Assembly: GCF_001514285.1 (NCBI RefSeq) | Contig: NZ_KQ949032.1 | Coordinates: forward strand, 248,001 to 312,000 | Reading direction: 5' to 3' | DNA: 64,000 nucleotides | Source of the DNA: Streptomyces sp. DSM 15324 | GTDB taxonomy: Bacteria; Actinomycetota; Actinomycetes; Streptomycetales; Streptomycetaceae | In this document: positions 25,370 to 33,066 of the stretch, one piece after another | How the letters are laid out: each line of letters starts with the position of its first letter | How positions within the stretch are numbered: the first letter of the stretch is position 1 | Position numbers and translations under genes: made by a program | Notes under the pieces: generated by a model | The model's database searches: none | What the model saw: the letters and a program-made list of their open reading frames with translations, nothing else | What the model was told of the DNA's origin: nothing

Positions 25370-25708
25370 GTGGAAATCTACACGATCGGCTTTACGAAGA
25401 AGCCCGCCAAGCAGTTCTTCGACATGCTGCGAATTTCGGGAGCAGAGACCCTTGTAGACATACGGCTAAATAACGTATCGCAACTGGCGGGTTTTGCGAA
25501 AAGGGATGATCTCAAGTTCTTCTTGGGTGAAATTTGCGGTATGGCATACGCCCATCGACCTGATCTGGTACCCACGCAGCCCATGCTGGACGACTACAAA
25601 AAGAAGCGCACCGACTGGGCGACGTATGCAGAGAAATTCTTGGAGGACACGCACTGCCTGAGACGCCCGCGCCCCACGTTCCCTCAAGCGGAGGTGAGGA
25701 CCCACTGA
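25370..25708 (+). pseudogene. Second DUF488 family gene, truncated at its 3' end
   Basis: GTG 25370 starts a protein with an excellent short-type DUF488 N-terminus: MEIYTIGFTKKPAKQFFDML, LVDIRLNNVSQLAGFAKRDD, LKFFLGEICGMAYAHRPDL and the WATYAEKFLE segment. The family normally continues about 50-60 residues with a Cys-containing segment, but here the frame runs at about 25660 into the antisense end of the neighbouring regulator gene (its stop is at 25684) and ends after a foreign tail. The two DUF488 genes were probably co-transcribed. AT-rich codons such as aaa, aat and ttt contrast with the host. Confidence 0.8.
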
Positions 25709-27045
25709 CGCGCGTTGTCGGCGTTGGTGCCGTACCAGTAGTGGGGCCGGCCCTTGATGCCACTGGTGCGGAACGGGCGGCCGTGGTCGTCGATACGGAC
25801 CGTGCCGGTGCGGCCTTGTGAGGACCAGTCGAGTTCCAGGTACCAGTTGCAGTCGTAGGCCTCGGTCGTCGCGGTGACCTGCAGCACCTCCGGGTCCTCG
25901 GCGGAGACGCGGTAGGGGAACTGCACCGCCGGGACGAGCTTCCCGCTGTCGTTGCCGGGGCGCGCGTGGGTGATCGGGCGGTCGACGTCCAGGTTCACGG
26001 AGAAGTTACGGGGCGGCAGATCGCTGCCGCAGCCCTGCCCCATGGCGTACGCGTTGCCGGCGACCGGGGCATCGCGGCTGACGACGCGCACCCGCAGGGC
26101 CTTCAGGACCACGGCCGTGGACGACTTGCCCTGCACCGAGATCTGCACCGTCGTCTGCCGCCCGGGCACCGCCTGCTGCGTCGCCGCCCACGCCTCGGCG
26201 TCCTGCTGCACCGGCGGCGGGGGTACCTGGGCCGGCTCCTTCGCGATGACGTAGTCGTGGCCGCAACCGCCGTCCCAGATCTGTGAGTCGGCGGTCCAGG
26301 TGAGCGGCACACCGGTCTGCGCGGGGACGTTGCCGTCCGCCGACGGTCCGCCCTTCGGCTCGGGGCTCCCCGAAGCCCCCGAGGGGTGGGGCGAGGTACC
26401 GGTTCCTGCCGTACGGGACTGACTTTGCGGCTTGGCGGAGTTGTCCTGGGACCGGTCGGCCGACAGCGCCGACACACTGCCCAGCGTCACCAGCAGCAGG
26501 GTCGCGGCGGCGGCGCCGACGACCGTGCGGCGACGGCGGTACCAGGGCCGTCCGGTCGAGCGGGACGCATCCCCCTGGGCCGACGACTCGGGACGGCCCG
26601 GTCCGAGAGCGCCGGGAGCGGGTGGCCCGGCGTCGGAGGCGGGCGGCCGGGCGTCCGCAGTGGACGGCCCGGGGTCGGGAGCGGGTGGCCCGGCGTCAAC
26701 GGGGGGCGGCCCGCTGTCGTGTGCGTCCGCGTCGGGCCGTGCGGGGGGACCGCTCGCGTCGCCCCTGCCACCCCCGTCACCCGCCCTCGGCCGCTGTCGT
26801 GACGCCGCCGCGAGCAGCCACAGGCGGTGTAGCTCGAGGCGTTCCTCCGGTGTCGCCCCGCAGAAGGCGGCCAACCGCTCCACCGGGGCGTACTCCATCG
26901 GGACCGCCCCGCCCGCGCAGTAGCGGTGCAGCGTGGAGGTGTTCATGTGCAGACGGCGGGCCAGGGAGCCGTAGCTCCGGTCCGTGCGGTTCTTCAGCCG
27001 GCGCAGCAGCGCCGCGAACTGCTCGACGTCGTCCTCGGTCGACAC
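25684..27045 (-). CDS. Membrane-anchored helix-turn-helix regulator
   Basis: A 453-residue protein. GTG 27045 is preceded by GGGGAGG and begins MSTEDDVEQFAALLRRLKNR; the open frame continues upstream without coding character. Residues 1-85 are an XRE-like HTH (GSLARRLHMNTSTLHRYCAG, then PEERLELHRLWLLAAA). A Pro/Asp-rich linker with SDAGPPAPD-type repeats leads to a single membrane helix (VVGAAAATLLLVTLGSVSAL) and an extracytoplasmic domain of about 200 residues with three Cys (GGCGHDY, GQGCGSD, YDCNWYL). The architecture, cytoplasmic DNA-binding plus outer domain, is common in Streptomyces; ligand and targets are unknown. Confidence 0.82.
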   Translation of the reverse strand: MSTEDDVEQFAALLRRLKNRTDRSYGSLARRLHMNTSTLHRYCAGGAVPMEYAPVERLAAFCGATPEERLELHRLWLLAAASRQRPRAGDGGGRGDASGPPARPDADAHDSGPPPVDAGPPAPDPGPSTADARPPASDAGPPAPGALGPGRPESSAQGDASRSTGRPWYRRRRTVVGAAAATLLLVTLGSVSALSADRSQDNSAKPQSQSRTAGTGTSPHPSGASGSPEPKGGPSADGNVPAQTGVPLTWTADSQIWDGGCGHDYVIAKEPAQVPPPPVQQDAEAWAATQQAVPGRQTTVQISVQGKSSTAVVLKALRVRVVSRDAPVAGNAYAMGQGCGSDLPPRNFSVNLDVDRPITHARPGNDSGKLVPAVQFPYRVSAEDPEVLQVTATTEAYDCNWYLELDWSSQGRTGTVRIDDHGRPFRTSGIKGRPHYWYGTNADNARQWVLTSA

Positions 27046-27504
27046 CGTTGCCCGTCCTCCCCTGTGTGCCCGTATCTCAGGCGGCCCACATACCTGCACG
27101 TCAAGTGGCCTGGGATGGTTCCACCCCCGCCGGACGAGCGTTCGGCGTTGCGCCGGGCCGACGTGACGGCTGATGCTCTTGGTGTCGCACCGACCGGGGC
27201 CGGATCGGCCGGGGCCTGACCGAACAGGGCCTGACCGACCATGGCGTGACCGACCAGTGGTGACGGGCGACCCATGACACCCCTGCCCTTCTTTACGGGG
27301 ACACCCATGCACTCATTCACGGGGGACACCCATGCCCAGGAAGACGGCCGTCACAGCCGCGCACACGCTCCACTGACCGCATGACCGGGCCGCCCTCCGC
27401 CACGGGGGTGGGGAGGGCGGCCACAGCACCACACCACGGCCCCGGTCCGAGCGCGGACACCGGGCCGAGAGCAACCACACACGGACCAGAGAAGGAAGAC
27501 GCAC
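27046..27504. other. Divergent intergenic region with repeats and a hairpin
   Basis: The 459 bp between the leftward HTH gene and the rightward secreted protein hold no gene I can support. CGGGGACACCCATGC occurs twice (around 27297 and 27319), each ending in ATG, and could start very short peptides (25 and 14 codons). Imperfect GGCCTGACCGA repeats lie at 27205-27260. A hairpin GGCCGCCCTCC (27388-27398)/GGAGGGCGGCC (27412-27422) precedes the next gene by about 80 bp and could be an attenuator. Confidence 0.5.
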
Positions 27505-28029
27505 ATGAACAGGAAGTCCCCCGCACACCGTCGTACGGGCCGTCGGGCGGCCGTCGCCGCCGGCCTCGTTCTGGCTGTCGGACTCGGCGTCTCGACCCAG
27601 GTGTCGGCACAGGCGTCCGTCCCGGCCCGCGCACAGGCGTCCACCGCCGCGTCGCAGTCGGTCAGCGGCACGCACGGCCAAGCGCTGACCAGGGTCGCCG
27701 ACTTCTACGGCGCGTACATCGACGCGACCGGCGACTACCCGGACCCGGACGGAACGCTGGCCAAGGCGCTCCGCAAGCACTACCTGACGCCCGACTTCGC
27801 CAAGCGGCTGGCGGCCTGGGAGAGGAGGAACGGGGCGGACGGCGTCCTGCGCGCCCAGAACGTCCCGGCGAAGTGGACGCTGACCGACAACGGAGCCATA
27901 GGTCACGCCCACGAGGTCGTCGTCACCCTGACCTTCGGCAGCGGAGGGACGACGCAGAAGACCAAGCTCTTCGTGCTGGTGGAGCGGTACAACCACATCT
28001 CCGACATCGGCACCACGAGCAGCCGCTGA
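27505..28029 (+). CDS. Secreted hypothetical protein
   Basis: A 174-residue protein starting at ATG 27505 behind GAAGGAAGAC. It has a twin-basic N-region, a hydrophobic core (AVAAGLVLAVGLGVSTQV) and a signal cleavage site near SAQA. The mature domain includes DFYGAYIDATGDYPDPDGTL, KHYLTPDFAKRLAAWERRNG and a beta-rich end (EVVVTLTFGSG, LFVLVERYNHISDI), a fold seen in small exported proteins of unknown function that I recall from other Streptomyces. The stop codon lies inside a 12-bp tandem repeat. Confidence 0.8.
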   Translation: MNRKSPAHRRTGRRAAVAAGLVLAVGLGVSTQVSAQASVPARAQASTAASQSVSGTHGQALTRVADFYGAYIDATGDYPDPDGTLAKALRKHYLTPDFAKRLAAWERRNGADGVLRAQNVPAKWTLTDNGAIGHAHEVVVTLTFGSGGTTQKTKLFVLVERYNHISDIGTTSSR

Positions 28030-28090
28030 CGGACCCGCTGACGGACCCGCTGACGGACCCGCTGACGGACCCGTTGACGGACCCGTTGAC
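28025..28090 (+). repeat. 12-bp tandem repeat spanning the stop codon
   Basis: Four exact units of GCTGACGGACCC from 28025 are followed by two GTTGACGGACCC-type units. Because 12 is a multiple of three, every unit repeats the TGA stop in the frame of the upstream gene. The array ends 50 bp before the end of the convergent gene remnant. Confidence 0.9.
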
Positions 28091-28140
28091 GACGGAGCCG
28101 CCGCCCGATGCCGTCAGCAACGACGGCATCGGCCGCCGGC

Positions 28141-28650
28141 CTAGGACCGGCAGTCGCTCCACAGGGCGGCCAGGCGGGCCGGGATCTGGGGGATCGCGGC
28201 GCAGCCCCGGGGGGCGGCGGGGAAACCGGCTCCGGCCACGTAGTGCCGGCCGGCGCCGGGGCGATCGGTGAAGTACTTCATCGCGGCTCCGTCGTCCTGG
28301 AGGGCGACCTGCTCCGCCAAGGTGCTGCCGGCGGTGGGCTGGAAGCGGGTTCCGGCGTAGAGGATGCCGTCACAGCTGCCGTGGTTGAAGGTGCCCTGGA
28401 CCGGGGCGATATGGCTGAGGCGCGACGGTGGGCGACACGGGCAGGGAGCGGCAGCCGCCGGTCCATGCCGGGGCACCGGCGGTGGTCGGGGAGGGGGCAC
28501 CGGCGGTGGTCGGGGAGGGGGCACCGGCGGTGGTCGGGGAGGGGGTGCCGGCGGTGGTCGGGGGCGGGGAGCCGGCGGTGGTGTGCTCGGTAGATCCGCC
28601 CGGCGCCGTGGCGGCCGCGGGCGGCGAAGACGGTGCCCGGGTGGTGTGCG
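28141..28650 (-). pseudogene. Frameshifted Pro/Thr-rich exported protein gene (C-terminal domain intact)
   Basis: From about 28440 leftwards to the stop at 28141 one frame codes convincingly (near-100 percent GC3): LSHIAPVQGTFNHGSCDGIL, YAGTRFQPTAGSTLAEQ, MKYFTDRPGAGRHYVAGAGF and CAAIPQIPARLAALWSDCRS, with three Cys. Upstream, the natural-looking reading of the 24-bp repeat region (PSPTTAGA linker) is in a different frame that stops before joining the domain, and no start codon or signal peptide is found before the end of the next gene at 28661. A frameshift plus missing N-terminus, or a sequencing error, would explain this. GTG 28524 in the repeat is the only start in the good frame. Confidence 0.5.
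28481..28576. repeat. 24-bp tandem repeat, four copies
   Basis: Four units of 24 bp (start GGTGGTCGGGGAGGGGGC, end ACCGGC) run from 28481; copies 3 and 4 have substitutions. On the minus strand one frame reads as repeated APSPTTAG, a typical linker of exported proteins, which supports a coding origin. Confidence 0.9.
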
Positions 28651-28660
28651 AGTCCGCCGC

Positions 28661-29458
28661 CTACGGACCGCTCTCGAAGAAGCCGGACCGCAGGTCCACG
28701 ACGACGGCGTCGAGCGGATGCCCGCTGACGACGAACGGTCCGCTCCAGGAGGCGCTGAGGGCGAACAGCAGGGCCAGGCTCAGCCCGACCACGCTCGACA
28801 CGCCCGCGACGAGCAGGGACGTGCGCGGGCTGTTGCGGAAGACCAGCGCGCCGGAGTTCACGATCAAGGCCAGTCCGCTGACCGCGAGCGTGACGACGTA
28901 GAGCACGGGAACGTCGCGCCCGGCGGCGGCGACGCGGGCGCGACGGCCGCTGGTGACACCGTCCAGGGACGTCACCAGCTCGGTGCCCGTCGTGGTGCCC
29001 ACCTCGGGCCGGGCCGCCTCGGCGCGCACGGTCCGCTCCAGTCGCGCGATGGCGCGCGCGGTGGCCGGGTCGTCACCGGACGCCGCTGCCGCACCCTTCC
29101 ACTCCTTGGCACGCGTGGTCCGCAGGTAGTCCAGCAGTGCCGCGTGGATCGGCTCCGACTCCACCCGGGGACTGGTCGCCGCCCATGCCAGGCGGGAGGC
29201 CGCGGCCGCCTCGTCGCTCACCAGCGCCTCCGCCGCGCGCACATTGCCGGCCTCGCTGGCCAGCGAGAGCGCCGCGAAGATCGCGAAGGCGGCGCCCAGC
29301 GACGGCATCAGGGGGGTGGCGATCCTCGCCACCTGGTCCTGTTCCCCGGCCGGTACCAGGACCCGTACGCCGATCCGCGCCACGGCCGTGAGCAGGAGGG
29401 CGAGGAGGAGTCCGCCCACGACCAGCACCACGGCGGGCAGCGAGGTCAACCAGGTCAC
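28661..29458 (-). CDS. DUF4239 family membrane protein
   Basis: A 265-residue protein with helices at the N-terminus (LPAVVLVVGGLLLALLLTAV), around 50-70 (GAAFAIFAALSLASEAGNVR) and two near the C-terminus (VPVLYVVTLAVSGLALIVNS and SLLVAGVSSVVGLSLALLFA), enclosing a soluble alpha-helical part with SDEAAAASRLAWAA and the LLDYLRTT segment. This layout fits the bestrophin-like DUF4239 family. Function is unknown. The open frame ends only 10-20 bp before the frameshifted gene downstream, so they may have been one transcript. Confidence 0.8.
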   Translation of the reverse strand: MTWLTSLPAVVLVVGGLLLALLLTAVARIGVRVLVPAGEQDQVARIATPLMPSLGAAFAIFAALSLASEAGNVRAAEALVSDEAAAASRLAWAATSPRVESEPIHAALLDYLRTTRAKEWKGAAAASGDDPATARAIARLERTVRAEAARPEVGTTTGTELVTSLDGVTSGRRARVAAAGRDVPVLYVVTLAVSGLALIVNSGALVFRNSPRTSLLVAGVSSVVGLSLALLFALSASWSGPFVVSGHPLDAVVVDLRSGFFESGP

Positions 29459-29604
29459 GACATCACCGCATCACCACATCGTCATGTCACCGCTCGCGTG
29501 CAGCGCGTCAGTGCGCTGGACGCTCATGATCACAGCCGGTGGACCGGCGAGGGCGCAGACGCCCGGCACGCGGCGCGCGTCGTGGGCCGAACGGGCGACC
29601 GACG

Positions 29605-29895
29605 TCAGACCGGGGGCTCCGGTGGGACGCGTACGAAGCCCTCGGGCCACTCGTCCTCGTCGAGCGTGTGCTCCTCCACGACGAAGCAGTCCGGTTCGGC
29701 GGAGAATCCGGGCAGGAGGCGGGCCCGGTGGATGCGTTCCTCCGCCTTGTCGACGGTGGAGTAGACGCCGAGGAGTTTGGGGTCGTCGCCGTCCTGTTCG
29801 TCGATGTACACCGTCTCGCCCTCACGGTGCACGGTGGCGCCGTCGGCACCGGCTTCGTTCTGGTGCCCCACGTGCCACAGCAGATAGACCGTCAT
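29605..29895 (-). CDS. Small DUF7336-like protein
   Basis: A 96-residue soluble protein, ATG 29895 (MTVYLLWHVGHQ). The pattern LLWHV, LLGVYSTVDKAEERI, DCFVVEEHTLDEDEWPEGFV is shared by small bacterial proteins assigned to DUF7336, in which a start with the motif VYLLWH and an ending EGFV recur. No function is known. The longer open frame upstream adds an Arg-rich extension that I do not believe is translated. It lies 104 bp downstream of a MarR gene on the same strand. Confidence 0.7.
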   Translation of the reverse strand: MTVYLLWHVGHQNEAGADGATVHREGETVYIDEQDGDDPKLLGVYSTVDKAEERIHRARLLPGFSAEPDCFVVEEHTLDEDEWPEGFVRVPPEPPV

Positions 29896-29999
29896 GTGCC
29901 GGAGGGTACCGGCGTGATCTCTTCCGCAGGGGCGGCGAGCGGTGCGGCCGGGCCGGCCGCGGCGCCACACGCCTGGTGTGTCGGGCGCGGGCGTCTCCT

Positions 30000-30512
30000 T
30001 CACCCCATGCCGGTGCCGGACTCCCCGCCCTGGTCGGCGCGGCGCTCCTCGCGGTACGCGTTCGCCAGGATCGTCGCCCGGGTGAACCAGTCCGTCAGCA
30101 CCGCGATCTCCTCCGGGGAGTAGTCCGCGAAGAGATCGTTGAGACGGTCGTAGTACGGCTGGTAGAGCGCGTACGCCCGGGCCACGGCCGAGGGGACGGC
30201 GGCCACCCGCACCCTGCGGCGGTCCTGGGGGTCGGGGCGCCGGGTGACGTAGCCGGCGCGTTCCAGCCGGTTCAGGATGCCGGTGACCGCGCCCGTGGTG
30301 ACGTGCACGCGGGTCGCCAACTCGCCCGCCGTGAGCAGGTTCTCGCCTGCCTGGAGGACGTAGGCGAAGCAGGTCAGGTCGGTGACGTTGAGGCCGAGGC
30401 GCTGGGCCATCTCCTGCTGGCCGATCATGCTCGCCGCGATGAGGTCGTCCATGGCCGAGATCGCCTGGGCGGGGGTCGCCGCCGGGCGCGGGCGGGGTGG
30501 CTGGGCTGTCAT
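30000..30512 (-). CDS. MarR-family transcriptional regulator
   Basis: A 170-residue winged-helix regulator (MarR): GLNVTDLTCFAYVLQAGENL, LTAGELATRVHVTTGAVTGI (recognition helix region), LNRLERAGYVTRRPDPQDRR and RRVRVAAVPSA form the DNA-binding core with the wing. Dimerisation helices lie at both ends. It is divergent to an HGxxPAAW-like gene, and the palindrome at 30572-30588 in between is its probable operator. The effector is unknown. Confidence 0.9.
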   Translation of the reverse strand: MTAQPPRPRPAATPAQAISAMDDLIAASMIGQQEMAQRLGLNVTDLTCFAYVLQAGENLLTAGELATRVHVTTGAVTGILNRLERAGYVTRRPDPQDRRRVRVAAVPSAVARAYALYQPYYDRLNDLFADYSPEEIAVLTDWFTRATILANAYREERRADQGGESGTGMG

Positions 30513-30571
30513 CGCGGGCGGGGTTCCTCTCGGAGGGTTCGTGCTGGGTCCTTGTTATCTGCTTTCGGTTT

Positions 30572-30588
30572 CTCTTACCTTGTAAGAG
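30572..30588. promoter_or_regulatory. Putative MarR operator
   Basis: CTCTTACCTTGTAAGAG is a perfect 7-3-7 palindrome located 60 bp upstream of the MarR start and 39 bp upstream of the divergent gene. A second, weaker imperfect repeat (AAGTGCATCAACTT) follows at about 30593. Confidence 0.65.
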
Positions 30589-30626
30589 GTTAAGTGCATC
30601 AACTTCTTAGAACGTGAGGGAATGGC

Positions 30627-31043
30627 ATGGCGGGTCATCTGTACGACGAGGGGCACACGGTCGCCGGCTGGACCGGCGTCGCCATCGCGACCACCGGGAC
30701 GACGGTGATGGGGGTCGGGGTGTGCGCCGTCTCCACCGCGCTGCTGGTCGGCGGGGGTGCCGTGGTGGTGCTGAGCGCGCTGGTCACCTGGGCGCTGCAC
30801 CTGGCCGGGTGGGGCAAGCCGCCGGGTGTGCGGCCCCGGGCGGAGTGGGGGATGGGGGTGCGGGACACCTCGGCCCGGGACGGTCATCCGGAGTGCGTCG
30901 GATGCCGGCTCGCCGGGCGGCGCGCCGCGCGGGAGGCTGGGCGGACGGTTCTCGCAGGTGGGAGCGCATTGTCAGAGGCGGGCGCTAGCGTGGTGGGCGA
31001 TGGGACGGGCATGGAGGTGCGCGGGGCTGCGGTGGGCGACTGA
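30627..31043 (+). CDS. HGxxPAAW-like membrane protein
   Basis: The N-terminus MAGHLYDEGHTVAGWTGVAI is a variant of the HGxxPAAW-type motif of small two-helix Streptomyces membrane proteins. Two hydrophobic segments follow (GVAIATTGTTVMGVGVCAVS and ALLVGGGAVVVLSALVTWAL). The remaining 65 residues contain CVGCRLAGRRAAREAG. Typical members are about 80-110 residues; the 138-codon frame overlaps the next gene by 44 bp. The position opposite a MarR gene suggests control by it. Confidence 0.7.
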   Translation: MAGHLYDEGHTVAGWTGVAIATTGTTVMGVGVCAVSTALLVGGGAVVVLSALVTWALHLAGWGKPPGVRPRAEWGMGVRDTSARDGHPECVGCRLAGRRAAREAGRTVLAGGSALSEAGASVVGDGTGMEVRGAAVGD

Positions 31044-31881
31044 GGGTCCCGTGCTGCTGTGGGACGGGGGCCGGCGCAGCCCGCTGGCCCGGGGGAAGCG
31101 GGTGGCCTTCGCGGTCGTGGAAGGGGGTGTGCGCGGGTGCGTCGGGGCCCGGGGGCATGCGTGCCCGGTGCGGGCGGCGGTGTCCGCGCGGAGCACGGGG
31201 GCGCGGTGCGAGGAGTGCGCGCGGCTGGACCGGGCGCACTCCGTCGCCGCGGACGGGATCGCCGACGATCCCCGGCCGTACCGGGTCTATCTGGCCTGGT
31301 TCGGGCCGGGGCTGGTCAAGGTCGGGATCACGGCGGCCGGGCGGGGGCCGGCCCGGCTGCTGGAGCAGGGGGCGGTCTGCTTCAGCTGGCTGGGCAGCGG
31401 ACCGCTGATGGCCGCCCGGCGGACCGAGGAGCTGCTGCGGGCCGCGCTGCGGGTCCCGGACCGGATTCCGTACGCCGAGAAGCGGGCGGTGCGGGCCCGG
31501 CTGCCGAGGGATGGGGAGGAGCGGGTCCGGGAGATCAGGGAGGTGCACGGGCGCGCCGTGGAACTGCCCCAGTGGCCCGATTCGTTGACCCGGGCGCCCT
31601 TCGAAGCCGTCGACCACCTGCGGGTGTTCGGCCTCGACACGGCACCCGCGGCCCGGGGCGAGGTGACGGAGCTGGTCGCGGGTGCCGTGGTGAGCGGGGA
31701 GTTGGTGGCCGCGGCCGGGCCCGATCTCCATCTGGCGGGAGGGGACGGGGTGATCGTGCTGGACACCCGGTTGATGCGGGGGTGGGAGCTGGTTCCGGCC
31801 GGATCCGAGGGGGGTTCCGGAGCGAGGCTTCCGGTGCGGGAGTTCAGGGAGGAGGGGCACGCGCAGGACGGCCTGTTCTGA
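31000..31881 (+). CDS. DUF2797 domain-containing protein
   Basis: A 293-residue protein, ATG 31000. It has a conserved N-terminal region with Cys-containing motifs (GCVGARGHACPVRAAVSARS, GARCEECARLDRAHSVAADG) followed by YRVYLAWFGPGLVKVGITAA and RRTEELLRAALRVPDRIPYA, the latter resembling a GIY-YIG-like core that is typical of DUF2797. The zinc-binding character suggests nucleic-acid contact but no activity is established. It overlaps the preceding gene and is followed by a long tandem-repeat intergenic region. Confidence 0.85.
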   Translation: MGRAWRCAGLRWATEGPVLLWDGGRRSPLARGKRVAFAVVEGGVRGCVGARGHACPVRAAVSARSTGARCEECARLDRAHSVAADGIADDPRPYRVYLAWFGPGLVKVGITAAGRGPARLLEQGAVCFSWLGSGPLMAARRTEELLRAALRVPDRIPYAEKRAVRARLPRDGEERVREIREVHGRAVELPQWPDSLTRAPFEAVDHLRVFGLDTAPAARGEVTELVAGAVVSGELVAAAGPDLHLAGGDGVIVLDTRLMRGWELVPAGSEGGSGARLPVREFREEGHAQDGLF

Positions 31882-31899
31882 CGGCCCGGCACCCTCACC

Positions 31900-32120
31900 G
31901 GCCGATACGGTCGCAACCGGCCGATACGGTCGCAACCGGCCGATACGGTCGCAACCGATGGGAACGGCCGGAACCGATGGGAACGGCCGGAACCGATGGG
32001 AACGGCCGGAACCGAGCGGCACGGCCGAACCGAGCGGCACGGCCGAACCGAGCGGCACGGCCGAACCGAGCGGCACGGCCGAACCGAGCGGCACGGCCGG
32101 AACCGAGCGGTACGGCCCGT
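31900..32120. repeat. Composite tandem repeat array (19-bp and 18-bp units)
   Basis: After the DUF2797 stop come three 19-bp units containing CCGATACGGTCGCAACCGG, three 19-bp units GATGGGAACGGCCGGAACC and at least five 18-bp units GAGCGGCACGGCCGAACC, ending about 200 bp before the response regulator. Periods of 19 and 18 and the lack of a consistent frame argue for non-coding DNA. Units share an ACGGYCGSAACC core, so one block probably evolved from another. Confidence 0.9.
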
Positions 32121-32240
32121 GTGGTGCCAGGGGGAGCACGGCCACGGGTCCGGACGGTCCTCCCCGGCCGGTCGATGCGAAGGGCGGTGAGCAGGGCCGC
32201 GGCCGCCCGAGATCAACCCGGCGTCAGGGGTTGCCAGGCA

Positions 32241-32274
32241 TTGCCTGAGAGGCTCCTGTGAGTTTCTCAGGCAA
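32241..32274 (+). promoter_or_regulatory. Inverted repeat in the promoter region of the two-component operon
   Basis: TTGCCTGAGA (32241-32250) and TCTCAGGCAA (32265-32274) form a perfect 10-bp inverted repeat with a 14-nt spacer. TCTCAG occurs again at 32298-32303. The site lies about 50-85 bp before the response-regulator start codon and is a candidate autoregulatory binding site. Confidence 0.5.
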
Positions 32275-32325
32275 ATCACAGGTTGCCGAAAGAGTGCTCT
32301 CAGAGGACACCGACAGGGTGTTCCC

Positions 32326-33066
32326 ATGACCACGACCTCGCCCCAGGGGCGCACCGAACTGCTGAGGCCGGACGGGAGCCCCGTCCGAGTGCTTGTGGTG
32401 GACGACGAGCTGTCGATCACCGAACTGCTGTCCATGGCCCTGCGGTACGAGGGATGGCAGATCCGCAGCGCGGGTGACGGCACCGGTGCCCTCCAGACCG
32501 CCCGGGAGTTCCGGCCCGACGCCGTCGTCCTCGACATGATGCTGCCCGACATGGACGGGCTGACCGTCCTGGGCCGGCTGCGCCGTGAGCTGCCGGACGT
32601 CCCCGTCCTGTTCCTCACCGCCAAGGACGCCGTCGAGGACCGTATCGCCGGTCTGACCGCCGGTGGCGACGACTACGTCACCAAGCCGTTCAGCCTGGAA
32701 GAGGTCGTGGCCCGGCTGCGCGGTCTCATCCGGCGCTCCGGCGCCGCCGACCGGCGCTCCGACTCCGTCCTCGTCGTCGGTGACCTCACCCTCGACGAGG
32801 ACAGCCACGAGGTCTCGCGGGCCGGGGAGAACATCCACCTCACCGCCACCGAGTTCGAGCTGCTGCGCTTCCTGATGCGCAATCCGCGGCGCGTGCTGAG
32901 CAAGGCGCAGATCCTGGACCGGGTGTGGTCGTACGACTTCGGCGGCCAGGCCAACGTGGTCGAGCTGTACATCTCCTACCTGCGCCGCAAGATAGACGCC
33001 GGCCGGGAGCCGATGATCCACACCCGGCGCGGGGCCGGCTACCTGATCAAGCCCGCCGCGTCATGA
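32326..33066 (+). CDS. OmpR-family response regulator
   Basis: A 246-residue regulator. The receiver domain has the acidic pair in LVVDDELS, phospho-acceptor Asp70 (AVVLDMMLPD), the LFLTAKD Thr and the YVTKPFS Lys. The C-terminal winged helix (VLVVGDLTLDEDSHEV, LTATEFELLRFLMRNP, NVVELYISYLRRKID, RGAGYLIKP) binds DNA. It overlaps the kinase gene by 4 bp and heads an operon with two glycosyltransferases, so envelope glycosylation or wall modification is its likely output. Confidence 0.96.
   Translation: MTTTSPQGRTELLRPDGSPVRVLVVDDELSITELLSMALRYEGWQIRSAGDGTGALQTAREFRPDAVVLDMMLPDMDGLTVLGRLRRELPDVPVLFLTAKDAVEDRIAGLTAGGDDYVTKPFSLEEVVARLRGLIRRSGAADRRSDSVLVVGDLTLDEDSHEVSRAGENIHLTATEFELLRFLMRNPRRVLSKAQILDRVWSYDFGGQANVVELYISYLRRKIDAGREPMIHTRRGAGYLIKPAAS

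Noticed and set aside
27307..27384. 25-codon leader peptide
   Set aside because: Only an ATG after a repeated GGGGACACCC motif; no evidence of translation or attenuation beyond a hairpin further downstream.
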